This document shows, piece by piece, positions 23,190 to 34,935 of a DNA stretch of 64,000 bases. The position numbers and the translations under genes are program-made. Origin of the DNA: Pyxicephalus adspersus (Eukaryota; Chordata; Amphibia; Anura; Pyxicephalidae); assembly GCF_032062135.1 (NCBI RefSeq), contig NC_092868.1:48006665-48070664 (forward strand). Reading direction: 5' to 3'. The notes under the pieces were generated by a model, which saw only the letters and a program-made list of their open reading frames with translations, did not search any database and was not told the origin of the DNA. Position 1 is the first letter of the stretch; the number at the start of each line of letters is the position of its first letter.

Positions 23190-23290
23190 TATTAGCACTG
23201 TCTGTCTGCTGACTGTGCACCCTGCTGCAAAGCACTACAGAATATGTTGACCCCATATAAATAAACACTAATAAAAAAATAATAATAAAT
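23190..23290 (+). repeat. LINE/SINE 3' tail fragment
   Basis: A CAAAGCACTACAGAATATGT phrase followed by CATATAAATAAAC and an (AAT)n tail matches the complement of the LINE tail at 20922-20990. The orientation is plus. Confidence 0.65.
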
Positions 23291-23299
23291 ACTTTCTAC

Positions 23300-23640
23300 C
23301 ACTTTTACCGGTTTGTGTGTGTTTTAAGACTGGCGCGGCTCAGCTCTTGACCTATGAATTTGCTAATTCTCTTGGGAAGTACAGAAAACTAGTTTGTGTT
23401 TATCTGAGCGGCTTTTAATTTCCCTTTCCATGCAAGTTTCTCCCGATGCTGAGCTGGCTGGCAGCAGTGAGTGTGTTTTAAAGTTTTGTTAAATTGCTTC
23501 TGCATTATTAAGAAGCTCTATCTGGCTGGAGCAGTTCAGCTGCATTCTGACCGCCATCTCCCTTCTGATGCTGCCGCACTGCACTCTGCGAATTGGATGG
23601 AATATTAAATACAGGGAACCAATGTATTTCACTTTATTTC
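23300..23640. other. Candidate conserved noncoding element
   Basis: Unique in the window and of higher complexity than its flanks, with GCGGCTTTTAATTTCCCTTT, TGCTGAGCTGGCTGGCAGCA and CTGCATTATTAAGAAGC phrases. No sizeable frame or repeat ends are present. Supported only by texture. Confidence 0.25.
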
Positions 23641-25468
23641 AAGTGCATATAGTAGGAATGGGTTGAGGATTTTGCTGCATATAACAATTTATATATCTGC
23701 AATGTTTTCAGCTATCACAGCCAAAACATTTGGGTTTAAAAGGACATAAAGGTTTAGGGTCAGATATATACAATAAAAAACAGAGCCTTCGTTTTTGCGC
23801 TAGATATGGTTACATCAAGCACTGGGGATAAGTAAAAAGTTTTTTATGCTGACCTGCAAGAGAAAAAAATTTGAAGATTTTGTCAAAATTTGCTTTCTTG
23901 GAAGCTTATGGGGAAGACAATTTTTTTTTTTTTTTTTTTGTGGATTTCGAGTGTACACTGGGCTTTGAGGTCTATGTTCAAACAAAACTTTCTACATTTA
24001 CTATGGGATAGATTAGGTAAGAAATGGAACCCGTGTTGAAATTCGATTACTGTCTGTGTCCCTGTTTAGGATTCCTTACTTACTCTCTTGTAATGCCAAG
24101 GTTGGTTTTAGCGAAAGGCCAATTGGGCATCCACCCAAATTGGGCCCAAATTGTCAGAGTACAGAGAGCTAGAATGCTGTATAATTTAGACCACTTTCCT
24201 ATGTTTTCCCAGGGCCCATTTTTGTCTAAAGAAAGCTCAAAAACAGAACCCTAGATAGCAATTGATACATGGCAGGGGTATTCCTCAGAACAAAATGTGT
24301 GGTTGAGCAGTGAACACCCGAAACCCGTTTTGTGTGCTAAAAGGGTAATAACTGCTATGTTGATTAGAAAGAAATCCTACAATTGGTGCTGTAAGTCTTG
24401 TTCCCTCATCACTAGTGAAGAGAGTCATTCTTCAGGGGTGTGCATGTCACTGCCAGGGAGATATACCCACATTGTATTGGTTGTCCAGTGGTTGGGTCCT
24501 TTCAAGCTGTAAAAGACACCAACAGGTACCAACTGCCATGGCATCAGCACTTCTCGGTGACATGGTGGACTGTAAAGTAAAATGAATAAAAAGAAAAGAG
24601 TTTCAAAAGACAACTTAATGAAAAAAATGAAAAAATCAACATAAAGTATTAAAAATTACTTTTTTATTATTAATTAAAAAATCTAATTAATATGGCTTGG
24701 GCTTTTATGCATTTGGAAGACAATGTTAACAAAAATTTCAACAAATCAGTAACACGTTTGTTTCTATTCATTTAGAAATTCATACGACATGGGTAGGTTC
24801 TCCGTCCACGCCTCTACAAGACAGTATCACCAACCTCACATTCCTCTTGTAAATCTACCCCATGTTTTCCTTTTCTTTACCACGATTGTTGCCTCTTTCT
24901 GGGTACCAATTCTTCTTGGTCTTATTTTTTTATATTTCTCTATAAGGATCTTATTATGACCCAGGCTACCAAAGTTTTCTATTGCTGCTGAAGTTTTGAG
25001 TTGTGGATGTTAGAATTCTATTTGAGCCTCGATATGGAGTTGCTATTTCCCGAAACGTTTGATTTGATAAAGGTATGCAATATCCCTACTTTTTCTCAAA
25101 ATTAGAAATGTTAAAAAAATTCATAAAATTATTTGAAGCCCTTTTTGAAATAAATAAAACAATTCCTATTTTTGATCCGTCTAATTTTTTTCATTCTGTG
25201 TTTTATGTTTCTTGCGCAAACCTACGTAAGTATGATTGTGTGTTATAGTTGCTAAGACAACCGATGTACCGTATGTATATTTGCTGAAATGGAACATAAT
25301 GTATTACCAGCAGCAATCACAAAAACTGTTATGTTCCAGCAAAAGATTGCAAACAAAACTGGAATGGGCATTCTAGGCTACACTATTATTCTATAGAATG
25401 TGGTCGGAAAATCCTGGCGGTCTTTAGATCATATGGGAGTAGACTACTGTACGTCAGGAAGTTAAATG
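23641..25468. other. Unassigned stretch with poly-T
   Basis: A run of 19 T lies at 23921-23939. The frames at 24024-24512 have no recognised domain. A TTTCCCGAAACGTTTGATTT phrase near 25047 faintly resembles the GCGAAACGCGT module. No gene is supported. Confidence 0.45.
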
Positions 25469-25723
25469 TAGGGATAAGCGGATTTGTTGTCCCAATAGCA
25501 GAAAATACGTTGTTGGATAGAGAAACTCTATCCAACAACACATAAAACTAGTAAAGGGCTGCAAGAGCAATCAGATTGCCCTTAAAAGACCCTTAAAAAT
25601 ACCCGAACTCTTGCACCATTGACTTCAATGGTGTTCGAATTCGGCATTTGATCACCCTGAGATTTTCTCACTTATCAATCGAATAGCTGACGAATCGAGC
25701 AGTGAGATTTTCGACCAACATTA
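25469..25723. mobile_element. Mosaic hAT-like element with unlike ends
   Basis: The left end (TAGGGATAAGCGG) resembles the TAGGGATGAGC family. The right end (complement TAATGTTGGTCGAAAATC) resembles the TAGTGTTGGT element at 37165-38082. The interior carries the TTGGATAGAGAAACTCTATC hairpin (about 25513-25541) and AAAGGGCTGCAAGAGCAATC, both also found inside 37165-38082. No 8-bp duplication is visible with these ends. Confidence 0.65.
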
Positions 25724-26639
25724 TAGTTTACTGTATTTGATTGTTACTTATGTAGTGCTAATTGAATTTTTTTATTTCACTTTTTTCCACCTTCTAATTT
25801 TGTTTTTTGGGTGAATAATATTGGTTCTTATATAGTATTCAAAATTGTTGTCCCATGTCTGTTTTTTCCTGTTCTCTCTTGTCATGAAGAGGTGATTTGT
25901 AGCAGTGCTGAGTTACTGTTCGTCACTTCTGGAAGTAAAATCCATGACCTCCATGAACAGACAAGTCAAGGGAAAAAGTGAATAAAAAAGAGATTCAGAA
26001 GGTAAAGGAGTTCTTAATGATAATTCACCATACAACATTATTGTTAAGGAGTGAATCCCAATTGTACATTTTTATTTTTAAAATTTGATAAATGAATGGA
26101 AGCTGGGTGTAAGAAGAGCCAGTTGTGGCCAAAGTTCAAAAAAGCAGTTTTAAACTGCTTTTTCATTCCCATTGACTTCTATGAGCAAAGAAGCTTGCAA
26201 AGCAGTACATCTTTAAAGTTTCCTTAATTATTCATGGATATTCTTAGGAGAAGTCAGTTGTTAAAATACTCAACTCTTAAAAAATTCGTAATACATTCTA
26301 TCACCTTTTATGCATTTTTACTGGCATCTCCACATCAAAGGGGCATAATGTATATTTTTATGATTCATTTGTTATTTAGCTTAGTAGTGAAAACCCGAGA
26401 GATGCTTTCCGAAGTTTCATTACATGGTGACCTGACATTTTCAGAAATATTTTTGCATGACTTGTTGGACATGAAAAGTTCACATGACAGATGTTAAAAT
26501 AAATTTGCCAATACTATTTTATGCATTTCTTTCCATTTTTAAAAAAAGTAACTGTATTTTTCCCCCCAAATTTAATAAAATAAACAGAATAGAAAAAAGA
26601 TTTTTTTACAACTCAAACATATTCTTTGCATTATTCTAA
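25724..26639. other. Unassigned stretch
   Basis: No gene. A small inverted repeat (AAAGCAGTTTTAAACTGCTTTT) sits at about 26142-26163. The 87-codon frame at 26234-26497 has no recognised motif. Confidence 0.45.
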
Positions 26640-26850
26640 CCCCTCCTCTTGTGTGCTACTTTCCTTTACCTCTTGGATTGCAAGCTCTTTGGGGCAGGGT
26701 CCTCTCCTCTCATTGTTTGTATCTATCATTTGCAACCCCTATTTAATGAACAACGCTGCATAATATGTAGGCTCTTTAGAAATATAGCCTATTATTATTA
26801 ATATTATTATTATTAATATTAATAATAATAATAATAATAATAATAATTAA
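26640..26850 (+). repeat. L2/CR1 LINE 3' end with (ATT)n/(AAT)n tail
   Basis: TTGCAAGCTCTTTGGGGCAG, GTCCTCTCCTCTCATTGTTT, CATTTGCAACCCCTATT and GCTGCATAATATGTAGG align in order with the complement of 20950-21065. The tail passes from (ATT)n to (AAT)n at 26793-26848, making an AT palindrome. Confidence 0.8.
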
Positions 26851-27055
26851 TTCAATACTAAATATCATGTAACCTAATACACAAAATTGATCATCCTACT
26901 TCACCATATTTCATACACTAGAAACTTTTTGGAACAAAAAGTATATATTATATAAAAGATTCCTAATTTTGGGAATGGGTGCAGATTCATGTGGATAATA
27001 ATTTATTGTCCCTGGGCCTACTGCACATGGAGAACTCCTGGTAAATAGTATAGAT

Positions 27056-27329
27056 CAACCTTTTATCACATTTTTATAACATGGGGGAACCCATGAAATA
27101 ACTATAGGGTCTTCAGAGAACTAGAATTACTATATCCACAGCTCACAGTATATCAATGTGGTAGTCAGTGGAAGGAATGCCGCTTACATTGCTGGCCAAT
27201 AGGAAGAATGCCACCCTTACAGATAGCTAAAAAGATCATGGGTGTCATAATAAACTAAGAGTAAAAAAACTGCACATTGCTTAAGGAACCCCTAGAAACC
27301 TTTGGAGGAATCCTGGTTAAGAAACATTA
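27056..27329. mobile_element. hAT non-autonomous element with perfect 8-bp TSD
   Basis: The element is flanked by GTATAGAT at 27048-27055 and 27330-27337. It runs from CAACCTTTTATCAC to GGAATCCTGGTTAAGAAACA and contains GCTGGCCAATAGGAAGAATG and TACAGATAGCTAAAAAGATC. Related copies are at 22240, 38499 (opposite strand) and 61545. The left terminus is shorter than the family's usual CAGTG-TTCTCAACC type end. No coding capacity. Confidence 0.85.
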
Positions 27330-27778
27330 GTATAGATACAGCCTTATAATAATGAGTCATCTATTAGTGCAATGTATGGAAACAATGGTTTCAATGAAGT
27401 AGACCTAGGAGTCAATAAAGAACATTTTACTCAACAGGCTATGGTGAGTGGGCATAAAGTCAACAAAAAAGCCACCTACTAAACCAATGTGTAGCACAAT
27501 CAAATATATAAGTGTTATTTCCTGTGTACCTACCCTAACCAAGAAAATGTATTAGTTGTTACAAAAAAATGTCACAAAGAATTTACCATGAGATATGATT
27601 CTATTAAATATTACTAACTTCTTCCTAGAATTAAGGAGGTTCATTAAGGTGCCATTTGAGAAGGGTAGAAGAAAGGTGCCATTTAATATGGCAACAACAT
27701 CTCAACTTATTTGTCATTAGTCAGTATATTTCACATAACAAAGTCCCGGGGTATATATGGTTATTGATACAATACATA

Positions 27779-27912
27779 GTGCCTTATTTTTTAAAGCTCT
27801 ACAAGACTGGAGAAGATGGACTATCATGGGAGATCCAGTTTTGCCGATCACTGAGGTTCTGCTATGATAATCTATCTTCTCCAGTCTTGAAGACCTTTAT
27901 TAAATCAGGCCC
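27779..27912. mobile_element. Palindromic MITE with 3-bp TSD, copy 2
   Basis: The ends are GTGCCTTATTTTTTAAAGC and CTTTATTAAATCAGGCCC. Inner arms CAAGACTGGAGAAGATGGAC and ATCTATCTTCTCCAGTCTTG pair, so the whole 134-bp element is a hairpin. It is flanked by ATA on both sides (27776-27778, 27913-27915). Confidence 0.85.
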
Positions 27913-28019
27913 ATAATACCTTTATTGGCAATCATCGGGTGTTACTAGCCAGTCTCCGAATGTGGCCAATACAGTTATATGATTAGTACAAAGGTAAGTA
28001 TCCATTTTTCTAGTTTGCC

Positions 28020-28349
28020 TTGATTTCTTTTTTTACGGCTTAAGCCGATGATGGTTGTTTTGACAGTATAGGCCCGGACGGGCTTCCATCCTGCGGTAGG
28101 TTCTTATTGTCATTCCTGCACTCAAACATCCTGTTCCACAATACAGAATTTGACGAGCTTAATCATGCTGAAAAACTGTTTGGCTACGTATTGTCTGAAA
28201 TGATTTTGTCCTTTCCAATGACAGCAAACGAATGTAAAGCCAGGAATTTTGTGACAATGAGAGTCTCAATATGATCAACGTCCATGTTTATGCATAATCA
28301 TGTTGTATTATTGGAATGTGGATTGCAGCTATAAATGTCAGACCCGCTA
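28020..28349. other. Candidate conserved noncoding element
   Basis: Unique in the window, mixed composition, no useful frame. It contains GACAATGAGAGTCTC and an octamer-like ATGCATAATCATG near 28291. Texture resembles conserved vertebrate noncoding DNA. Conservation not tested. Confidence 0.25.
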
Positions 28350-29124
28350 TGAATGTTTATGAATCTATTAAAAAAATTGAGAGAACCCTCATTCATTGGG
28401 CTGCAAGTGTTCCTTTACGATGGCTTTTACAATTGCATACTTTAAAATGGAAATAGGACCTGGGCATGAACTGTCTCTGACTCTAACCAGTGAAATGATC
28501 AAATAGGTGATTTCACTCCGTCTTGGCTATAAACGGCACTATTATATTAAAATCACATTAGACTGAGAGGAGATATTACCGGAATTGTCCTCTGTTGGAA
28601 TTAAACTTTATTGAAACATATTTTTCCACTTAAATTAATCCAGGCTTTTTTTAAGTTGACAAATTAAAGAAAACTTACAAGCAAGATCTGACTGGCCCAG
28701 AAAAATTCTCTGGTGGACCTTTTGGTGCCATATAGGGGGGTCACAGGATAATCATCTGGCCTTCTGGTGGGCCCTTGGCCCTTTTCATTGGCAAATACTA
28801 TCTAAAAGTTTGGCCCTTGGACCTTGCTGCCTTACAAAAATTAGGTCATTGTTCCAGGAAAGCTATATTTTCGGGTGGGCCTTCCATCTCACTTCCTTAA
28901 GTTGGACTCGGTCCAACCTTGCATATAGACTCGTTTCATTAGCAGCTAGATTGAGTTATTGTTGTATTTATATTTTTGGTTAACTTTTTCATGATTGATG
29001 TACTTTATTTCATTTTGTATGCTGATATGTAGATTCTTTCTCTAGTAGCTATCTGTATTTGTTCACAGAGTCTCAATTTCCTTGATTAACAGATCCAATA
29101 TCTATTTTCAGTAGGATATGGTTT
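28350..29124. other. Unassigned stretch, possibly decayed retroelement
   Basis: The region 28660-28925 has phrases such as GGGCCCTTGGCCC and GGACCTTGCTGCC, of different composition from its flanks, and may be old repeat. No family is named. Confidence 0.4.
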
Positions 29125-29390
29125 GGGGTTTATTTACTAAAGAATTATAAGCAGTTCACTTAGCAAAGTGATTTATCCCCTTGCACAAACTAGTTCACAG
29201 ATGCAACCTAGCTAAATTCAACCATCCACATGTGCAACAAAACTCTTTTAGATTCCTTGCATGTCATTGGGTATCATTGCAAAGTGAATTTTCGCTGTAT
29301 TTACAGAATAGCTGAATTATCCCTTGCAGTGAAATCATTCATTTAGCTAAGTGAACAACCTTTCTGTATATTTTTTAAAAAATGCCACAT
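29125..29390. mobile_element. MITE with GGGGTTTATTTACTAAAG end
   Basis: The left end GGGGTTTATTTACTAAAGAA, with AGCAGTTCACTTAGCAAAG, is mirrored by TTTAGCTAAGTGAACAACC near 29342-29360. A shorter relative is at 57361-57460 and a bare tip at 53394-53410. Right boundary and target duplication are uncertain. Confidence 0.6.
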
Positions 29391-30445
29391 GGAGGGTGGA
29401 CTGCTCCATCAAAGTCAATTTGGAGTCTACTTTCCCATGCTCATTCCTAGCCCTGCATATACCTTTTTCCTGCAGTCTTCAGCCAGGTCCTATGATGTCA
29501 TTGGCCCCACTTCCTCCTCGGTAGCAACATTTATTCTTTCTTAACTTTTTCATTCTGCAGTTCTGCAAACCCAGGCTTTGTTATGACAATCCCCCATGGT
29601 GACAATTTACTTCCTTTAACCGTGAAGAGGAGCTTGGCCTGCACCAGGTGGTAAGTCTGTAGGGGGCAGTTTTTGAGAGGAGATGAGTACTACAATTTAT
29701 TTTTTTATTATCATTTCAGTAGGCATTTGTCTTTCCTATTTAATAAAACAAATGCTGAAGTTTTACTTTCAGCAAATGTAGGAAACAAATCTCACTTGCC
29801 TTGTTAGTAAATCCTCTGAGAATAAGGAAAACAGACTAAACATTTTCAGTTTACCAACAGTTCTTCCTTCATAAATGAGTGATCTCAGGAAAAATAAGAT
29901 ATTTTTAGAAAAGCAGATTTTTAGTGTAGAAACAGAAGGCATCTTGCTGGACAGGAAAATCTTTCCAACGATGGAGCTGAAGCATAGCCCACTGAAGCGT
30001 TAATGTCTGAGTCTAATGCCTGAGTCTCCTAAAGCTTCTTCCAGATTCCAAGATGCCGCGAAGGGCGGACTTTGGGCTGAAAAAAAGGTGGTAAAGAGCA
30101 GGAAAACTTACCTAAATTCCTGAGGCATAAACCAGGCTGGCTGCAGTAGAAAAGGCAAGGCGATGCTGAAGCTTTCTGTGACATAGGTGTTGAAGATATG
30201 GCGCCATCTTGGATATCATGTATTGTTCCAAGGCGGAGGTTTCTGAGGCTTGTATCTCCTTTTTTTCTTGGCCATCATGGAAACAGCCTGGGATGTGTGA
30301 TCACTGAGATAATCATCTCTGAATGCCACCCAAATATCAGAGTTCCAGATCTATGCATCCATCTTGGATGTCAAGCAGCCAGTTTTATTAACAATTGTTC
30401 TTGGACACTAACAAAATACTACTGGAGTTAAACAATCTGTTTCAT
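29391..30445. other. Unassigned stretch
   Basis: The part 29395-29660 has repeat-like texture and the part 29930-30330 is richer in G+C, but neither is assigned. The 77-codon frame at 30198-30431 has no recognised domain. Confidence 0.4.
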
Positions 30446-31620
30446 GAGGGGGTGCTGAGAAATTCTGAGAGCCAGAGTTATGAATTAACACATTTATTCA
30501 ACATGTTCCCCCTTGAGACTGATGCACTTGGTACAGCATAGTTGCAGCTTTTCTAGACCGTTCAAATAAAAGTCCTTTGGTTGGGCAGGAAACCAGCTCT
30601 CAGAAGTATCTTTGACGTCAGAAATGTCCTCAAAACGTTGCCCCTTTAGGTGTTTCTTCAAATTCGGGAAAAGATAATAGTCTGAAGGGGCCAGGTCAGG
30701 TGAGTAGTATTTTTCCATGGCGTTTTGTCTTAATTGCCTCCTTCAGCTGGTCCAGGAGGTTAGCATAATACTGTCCGGTGATACTAGAGCACTGAGGTAG
30801 GTAGTCCACCAACAGAATACCGTCATGGTCCCAGAAAACAGACGCCATGACTTTTTAGGCCAATTTCTGGGTTCAGAACTTCTTCGGCCAGCGGGGACCC
30901 CCTGTGGCGCCATTCCTTTGACTGTTCCTTAGTTTCAGGATCATATATGTGGAGCTGGGTTTCATCCTCAGTCACTAACCTAGCCAAAAAGTCCTGTGCA
31001 GCTTCAAAAAGGGCCAAAATGGCTTTGAATGCTTAAACTCGTTCCTTCTTCTGATCACTGTTCAAACATTTCAGAACCCACTTCGGTGAAAGCTTGTGCA
31101 TGTGTAGGATAGTGGTGATAACAAACCCAACACGCTCCCGTGAGATGTCAAGTATCTGGGCTAACTTTTTTGCGGATATTCGCTGGTCCTCAATAATTAG
31201 CTCATGGACAGCATCGCCAGTTACTGGGTCAGTTGAGGTTGGGGGGTGCCCACTGTGGGGCTCATCTTCAACTCTGAAAGGCCCAATCTTGAAACAAGAT
31301 ATTCAGGTTTTGACTGTATACTTTGTGCTGTAGGAAGGACACTTCTCCCCCAGTTTGTGACATCTCAGTGTGAATGTCCTTTGCTGACTTTCTCTGGAGA
31401 AACAAAAACTTCATGATGGCCCATAACTCCAACGACGTGAAACTTACTTGTGCCTATGCTATCACAGCTTCTCACTAAAAGAAAAAACAGTTTTAGGAAT
31501 CACAAAAAAATGATATTTGAACAGTTACATACTAAGATATTAGGCTGTCATATGCCCCCACACTCATTTTTCTATTTTATCTGGAAGGGGGCAAAGCCAG
31601 GAACTTCTCAGCACCCCTTC
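30446..31620 (-). mobile_element. Decayed mariner transposon
   Basis: Inverted ends of about 30 bp are visible: GGGGGTGCTGAGAAATTCTG at the left and, complemented, GGGGTGCTGAGAAGTTCCTG at the right (31591-31620). At 1175 bp it is slightly shorter than a typical 1.3-kb mariner. A TA duplication is not cleanly visible. The transposase reads on the minus strand but is broken. Orientation and family follow from the coding remnants described separately. Confidence 0.9.
30494..31400 (-). pseudogene. Mariner transposase pseudogene
   Basis: Reading from the right, 31017-30823 gives FLARLVTEDETQLHIYDPET, where the Asp after Glu is the first catalytic residue. After a frameshift near 30845 comes FWDHDGILLVDYLPQ with the second Asp. 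From 30718 down, DLAPSDYYLFPNLKKHLKG holds the third Asp (DD34D arrangement of mariner), ending in a CISLKGEHVE-like C-terminus. Upstream, 31050-31340 encodes remnants of the helix-turn-helix DNA-binding part, in other frames. At least one frameshift and an in-frame stop near 31018 make it inactive. The Gly normally before the first catalytic Asp is Glu here. Confidence 0.9.
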
Positions 31621-32489
31621 GTATAATACTGCTTTGTTATGTGATTGAGAAGGAGACATATTTTTACAAGGCCATTTTGCGGCCAACTTACATATCATCA
31701 GCCCCGTAGTCAACCTTCTCAGATTTACAGGGAACAATCCTTTTATAAAACTCTGCATCCTCGTAATTTCTATGGTCCTGATCTTCACATTACTGCAGTT
31801 AATACATAATCCAACAACAAGAAGTTGTGGAAATAGGTAACCCAATACCAATATGCTGGTCATTGTATAAAACTTCCCATTTCTATAAAATATTGTTGAC
31901 TTTTTTTTCTAACTTTTAACAAGGAGCCCATAAATCATCTACAAGTTGCATAAATGTAAAAAACTAAAATTGCCCAAACTGAAAATTCAGAAATTAAACA
32001 TTATTTTACTCATTTACCTCCCGTGGCTACAACTTCAATCATTAAAGACGTTCAAGGATGGAAAGTCAGAAGATTCATTAATTATAGTCTCAAGGGTTTA
32101 TTGTAAAGCCTACTGCAAAGCTCTGTGTTAAATTAAAGCATGACTGGTATTTTAGCTGCTTGTAGATTTGTGTGAAGGATTACAATCTTAAAATGAAAAA
32201 ACAAATAAAATCTTTTACGATAACTAATGATGTAAATGAAAATAAAGTTGGACTTCTAATGGTCATTAATCTTCTTTGTCATTTTTCATGTGTTATTCAT
32301 TTCATGGAGAAATCTTTTTTTTTTTGCAACTTTTTTTTTTTCTTACTCTCACTCTTAGATACAATTGTATTATGATGGTGAAAAAAAAATAGAGAACTCA
32401 TAATATGTGTACCTTTCTTCCTTTTAGATGAGGAAGAATCCTAGCCAATACTTTAATTTAAAGGAACTACAGCTCCCATATTCACCTAA
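31621..32489. other. Unassigned stretch
   Basis: No gene. A 99-codon minus-strand frame (31564-31863) starts inside the mariner end and has no recognised motif. T and A tracts occur at 32306-32340 and 32381-32390. Confidence 0.45.
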
Positions 32490-32945
32490 ATATAAATAGA
32501 CTCAAATATAAAACAAAGTTCTTATTTTTACTTGAAAATACAGGCAATTGCTTAGGCTCATGTATAAACCTAGGGCACAAAATGCTTCCAGAACTACTAA
32601 TGAATAATTCATAGCAAACTATATTAATAATAATGTGAATAAATGCATCCATGGTATAGTATTTCTCAAGCATTTATTTAGGATGGGAAAAAAATGAAAA
32701 CATTTGGAGAGTCTTTTCACAGGGTATAGTATTTTGTCCTTCTGAGTTGGTTATAACGGGTCACTTGCTCTTATATATTGGTTTGTAAATTATTATTGAG
32801 TTCTCATAGTGTGTGACAAATTCTAATATTGTCTCTGATAGCAAAAGGTGTCACAGATGTCTATTACTCACTGTATGTATAAACATAGCTCCATCTAGTA
32901 GTGTGAGTGAACAAATCTTGGTCTATACTCAAGTATATACATTCA
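32490..32945. mobile_element. Putative Tigger-like/DNA element with CTCAAGTATA ends
   Basis: The left ATAGACTCAAATATAAAACA and the right GGTCTATACTCAAGTATATA (complement TATATACTTGAGTATAGACC) look like inverted ends. A similar ACTCAAGTATAAACCAAAAT end follows the (TA)n at 55358. No transposase is seen and the exact boundaries are unsure. Confidence 0.45.
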
Positions 32946-34859
32946 TGATTGTGTTATTTATGAGCCAGCAGCTTAGCCAGCTAACTCCAAATAATGTTTT
33001 ATTAACTTTTTATTACAATCATAAATACAAACATGCACACTTGTCTCCAACAGCAAGAAAAAAAAGATTAATTACCATCAATTGTCAACCTTTTGTTTTC
33101 ATTTACATCATTAGTTATCATAGGAGATTTCTTTCATTTTAAGATTGTACTCCTTCACACAGTAGTATTTCATGGTGTGACCTGAGTATAAACCAATTTT
33201 CTTCTAATAGCATTTTGGAGGGGAAAAAAACATGGGTTATAATTGAGTAGATAAAGTATTTGTGATCAAACCATAGAGCATTTATTTTACCATACCTGGC
33301 ATAGCCATGAGAAGTTTTGAATATTATTACCCCTATTTTATACTGTAGGACAATTACATCACAATACTAACATCATTAACACCATGGTGAATTCTCTATA
33401 TGGATATTTGAGAAATATTTACGGTATATACTATATATATAATAGTAAACATATATATCAGTGCCTCAATCCAAGGATGACTACATGGCATTTTTCAGGT
33501 CTAGCTTCCTAATGGTTGTGAGAGTGGACCATGACTGTGTAATATGCATTGAAATGGTCACTTCTAGTCTCCAAATGCCAGTGTAATAATGCAGAAATGC
33601 TTCTGGGAGGCAAGAAAAGGGCATTGTGTTAAGTTACTTTTATGGGTAGTGCCTGCACAGGGACCTTTATGGCAGTTATTAAATGTCATTTTCTTTTTTT
33701 TAAATTACATGTTAAAGATAGTATGACATTTTATTATTATTATTTTATGCATTGCTGGTTAAAAAACACAGCAAATGTATCATAACTTGGGGATTAATTG
33801 AAACTGTGTTGTCTAAAACTCAAAAGTCCAGCCTGTATCATGTACGTGTAAGAATTGCAATGTCTATATATAACAATTTTATATAGGTCACACTTCCTCT
33901 TTTACAAAATATGTCTGTCTGATAATGGAGGAAATTGTCCTCAACAGCTGGTGTTCTCTGCTGCTACATGTTTCACTGCCATCAACTGATGGTTTATTGG
34001 AGACCGCTGTTGTGATAATATTGAACAGCTGCATGTTATCAAATCCACCTGCATTCTGAATGAGGCCAGATGAGCATGCTCCAGGGCTGTGCTGACCCTG
34101 GCCAATTCTCCAGTGGCTGGTATTGATCGAGGAAGCCGTCTTTGAATGCACAGGACATGGCTTAATTGGCTCATACAACACAACCCTTTCCAATCAGTGA
34201 TGATACAAAGTTATGTCACCAAATATAAAATGCACCTGGCACCTTAGCTTAGGGCTTGCTCCAACCTAGCATGGCAGATGCCTTCTACATTCATGCTATG
34301 GGTGCCTAAAATGTACAATGTACAATTTGTAGTTGTAAGGGAACCAAAGCATATATAGGCTTTCTTTGTGTCCATGCTGCAGAACATTACTCCAACCCTA
34401 GGTAATGCCCAGGTGAGGTTTCTGATCTTCTGGGCCCCCCTGCGGTGCTCGTAGGTTCCTCCTGCTGAACTTTACCCATTTCAGAGAATGGCTGGGAACC
34501 ACAAGCACTCCCCATTTTTGAAGTGGCAGCTTCAAAGGAAACTTCGGCAAGGGGGTTATTCAATATGTCATTGAAGGCCAGATGAGGAAAATATTAATCA
34601 ACCCTTGTTTTCTTAAATGCAATGATGTTTTTTTATGTAAATGAATAAAAGTAATTGGATAATAAAGTAGAACCCAAAGAGAGTGGGGAGTTGTGTGGTA
34701 TATTCACATTACGATTTGTTAAAAAAATCAAAAACACTTTATTTCAAACATGTTAAAAAGCTTTTTACTTTCCAACAAACATTTAAAAAATGTGAATATG
34801 TTTTGAAATATACAGATAAAAGATTCAATATCTTGTAAGAGAGGGTCCAAAATGAATAT
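32946..34859. other. Unassigned stretch with an inverted repeat
   Basis: The GCGGTGCTCGTAGGTTCCTC arm near 34441-34460 pairs with GGGAACCACAAGCACTCCCC near 34494-34513, a MITE-like feature. The 33888-34193 segment is open in two overlapping minus-strand frames (101 and 80 codons) but encodes nothing I recognise. AT palindromic sequence lies at 33420-33460. Confidence 0.45.
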
Positions 34860-34935
34860 TGAAGGATTTTTATATCCCAACGTGTTTCGCAAGGTGAACC
34901 TGCTTCCTCAGGGAAACATTACAAATGTACACAGA
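34860..34935 (-). repeat. Dispersed repeat module with GCGAAACACGT core, copy 4
   Basis: On the minus strand CCCTGAGGAAGCAGGTTCAC is followed by GCGAAACACGTTGGG (core at about 34881-34892). This is the same arrangement as at 59548 on the other strand. Confidence 0.55.

Noticed and set aside
25040..25075. CCCGAAACGTTTGATTTG as another copy of the GCGAAACGCGT module
   Set aside because: The core is changed at several positions and the CTGA-GAAG phrase before it is missing.
33094..33142. Possible C-terminal coding end of the 109-codon frame at 32813-33142
   Set aside because: The frame starts within a DNA-element end and has no family match.
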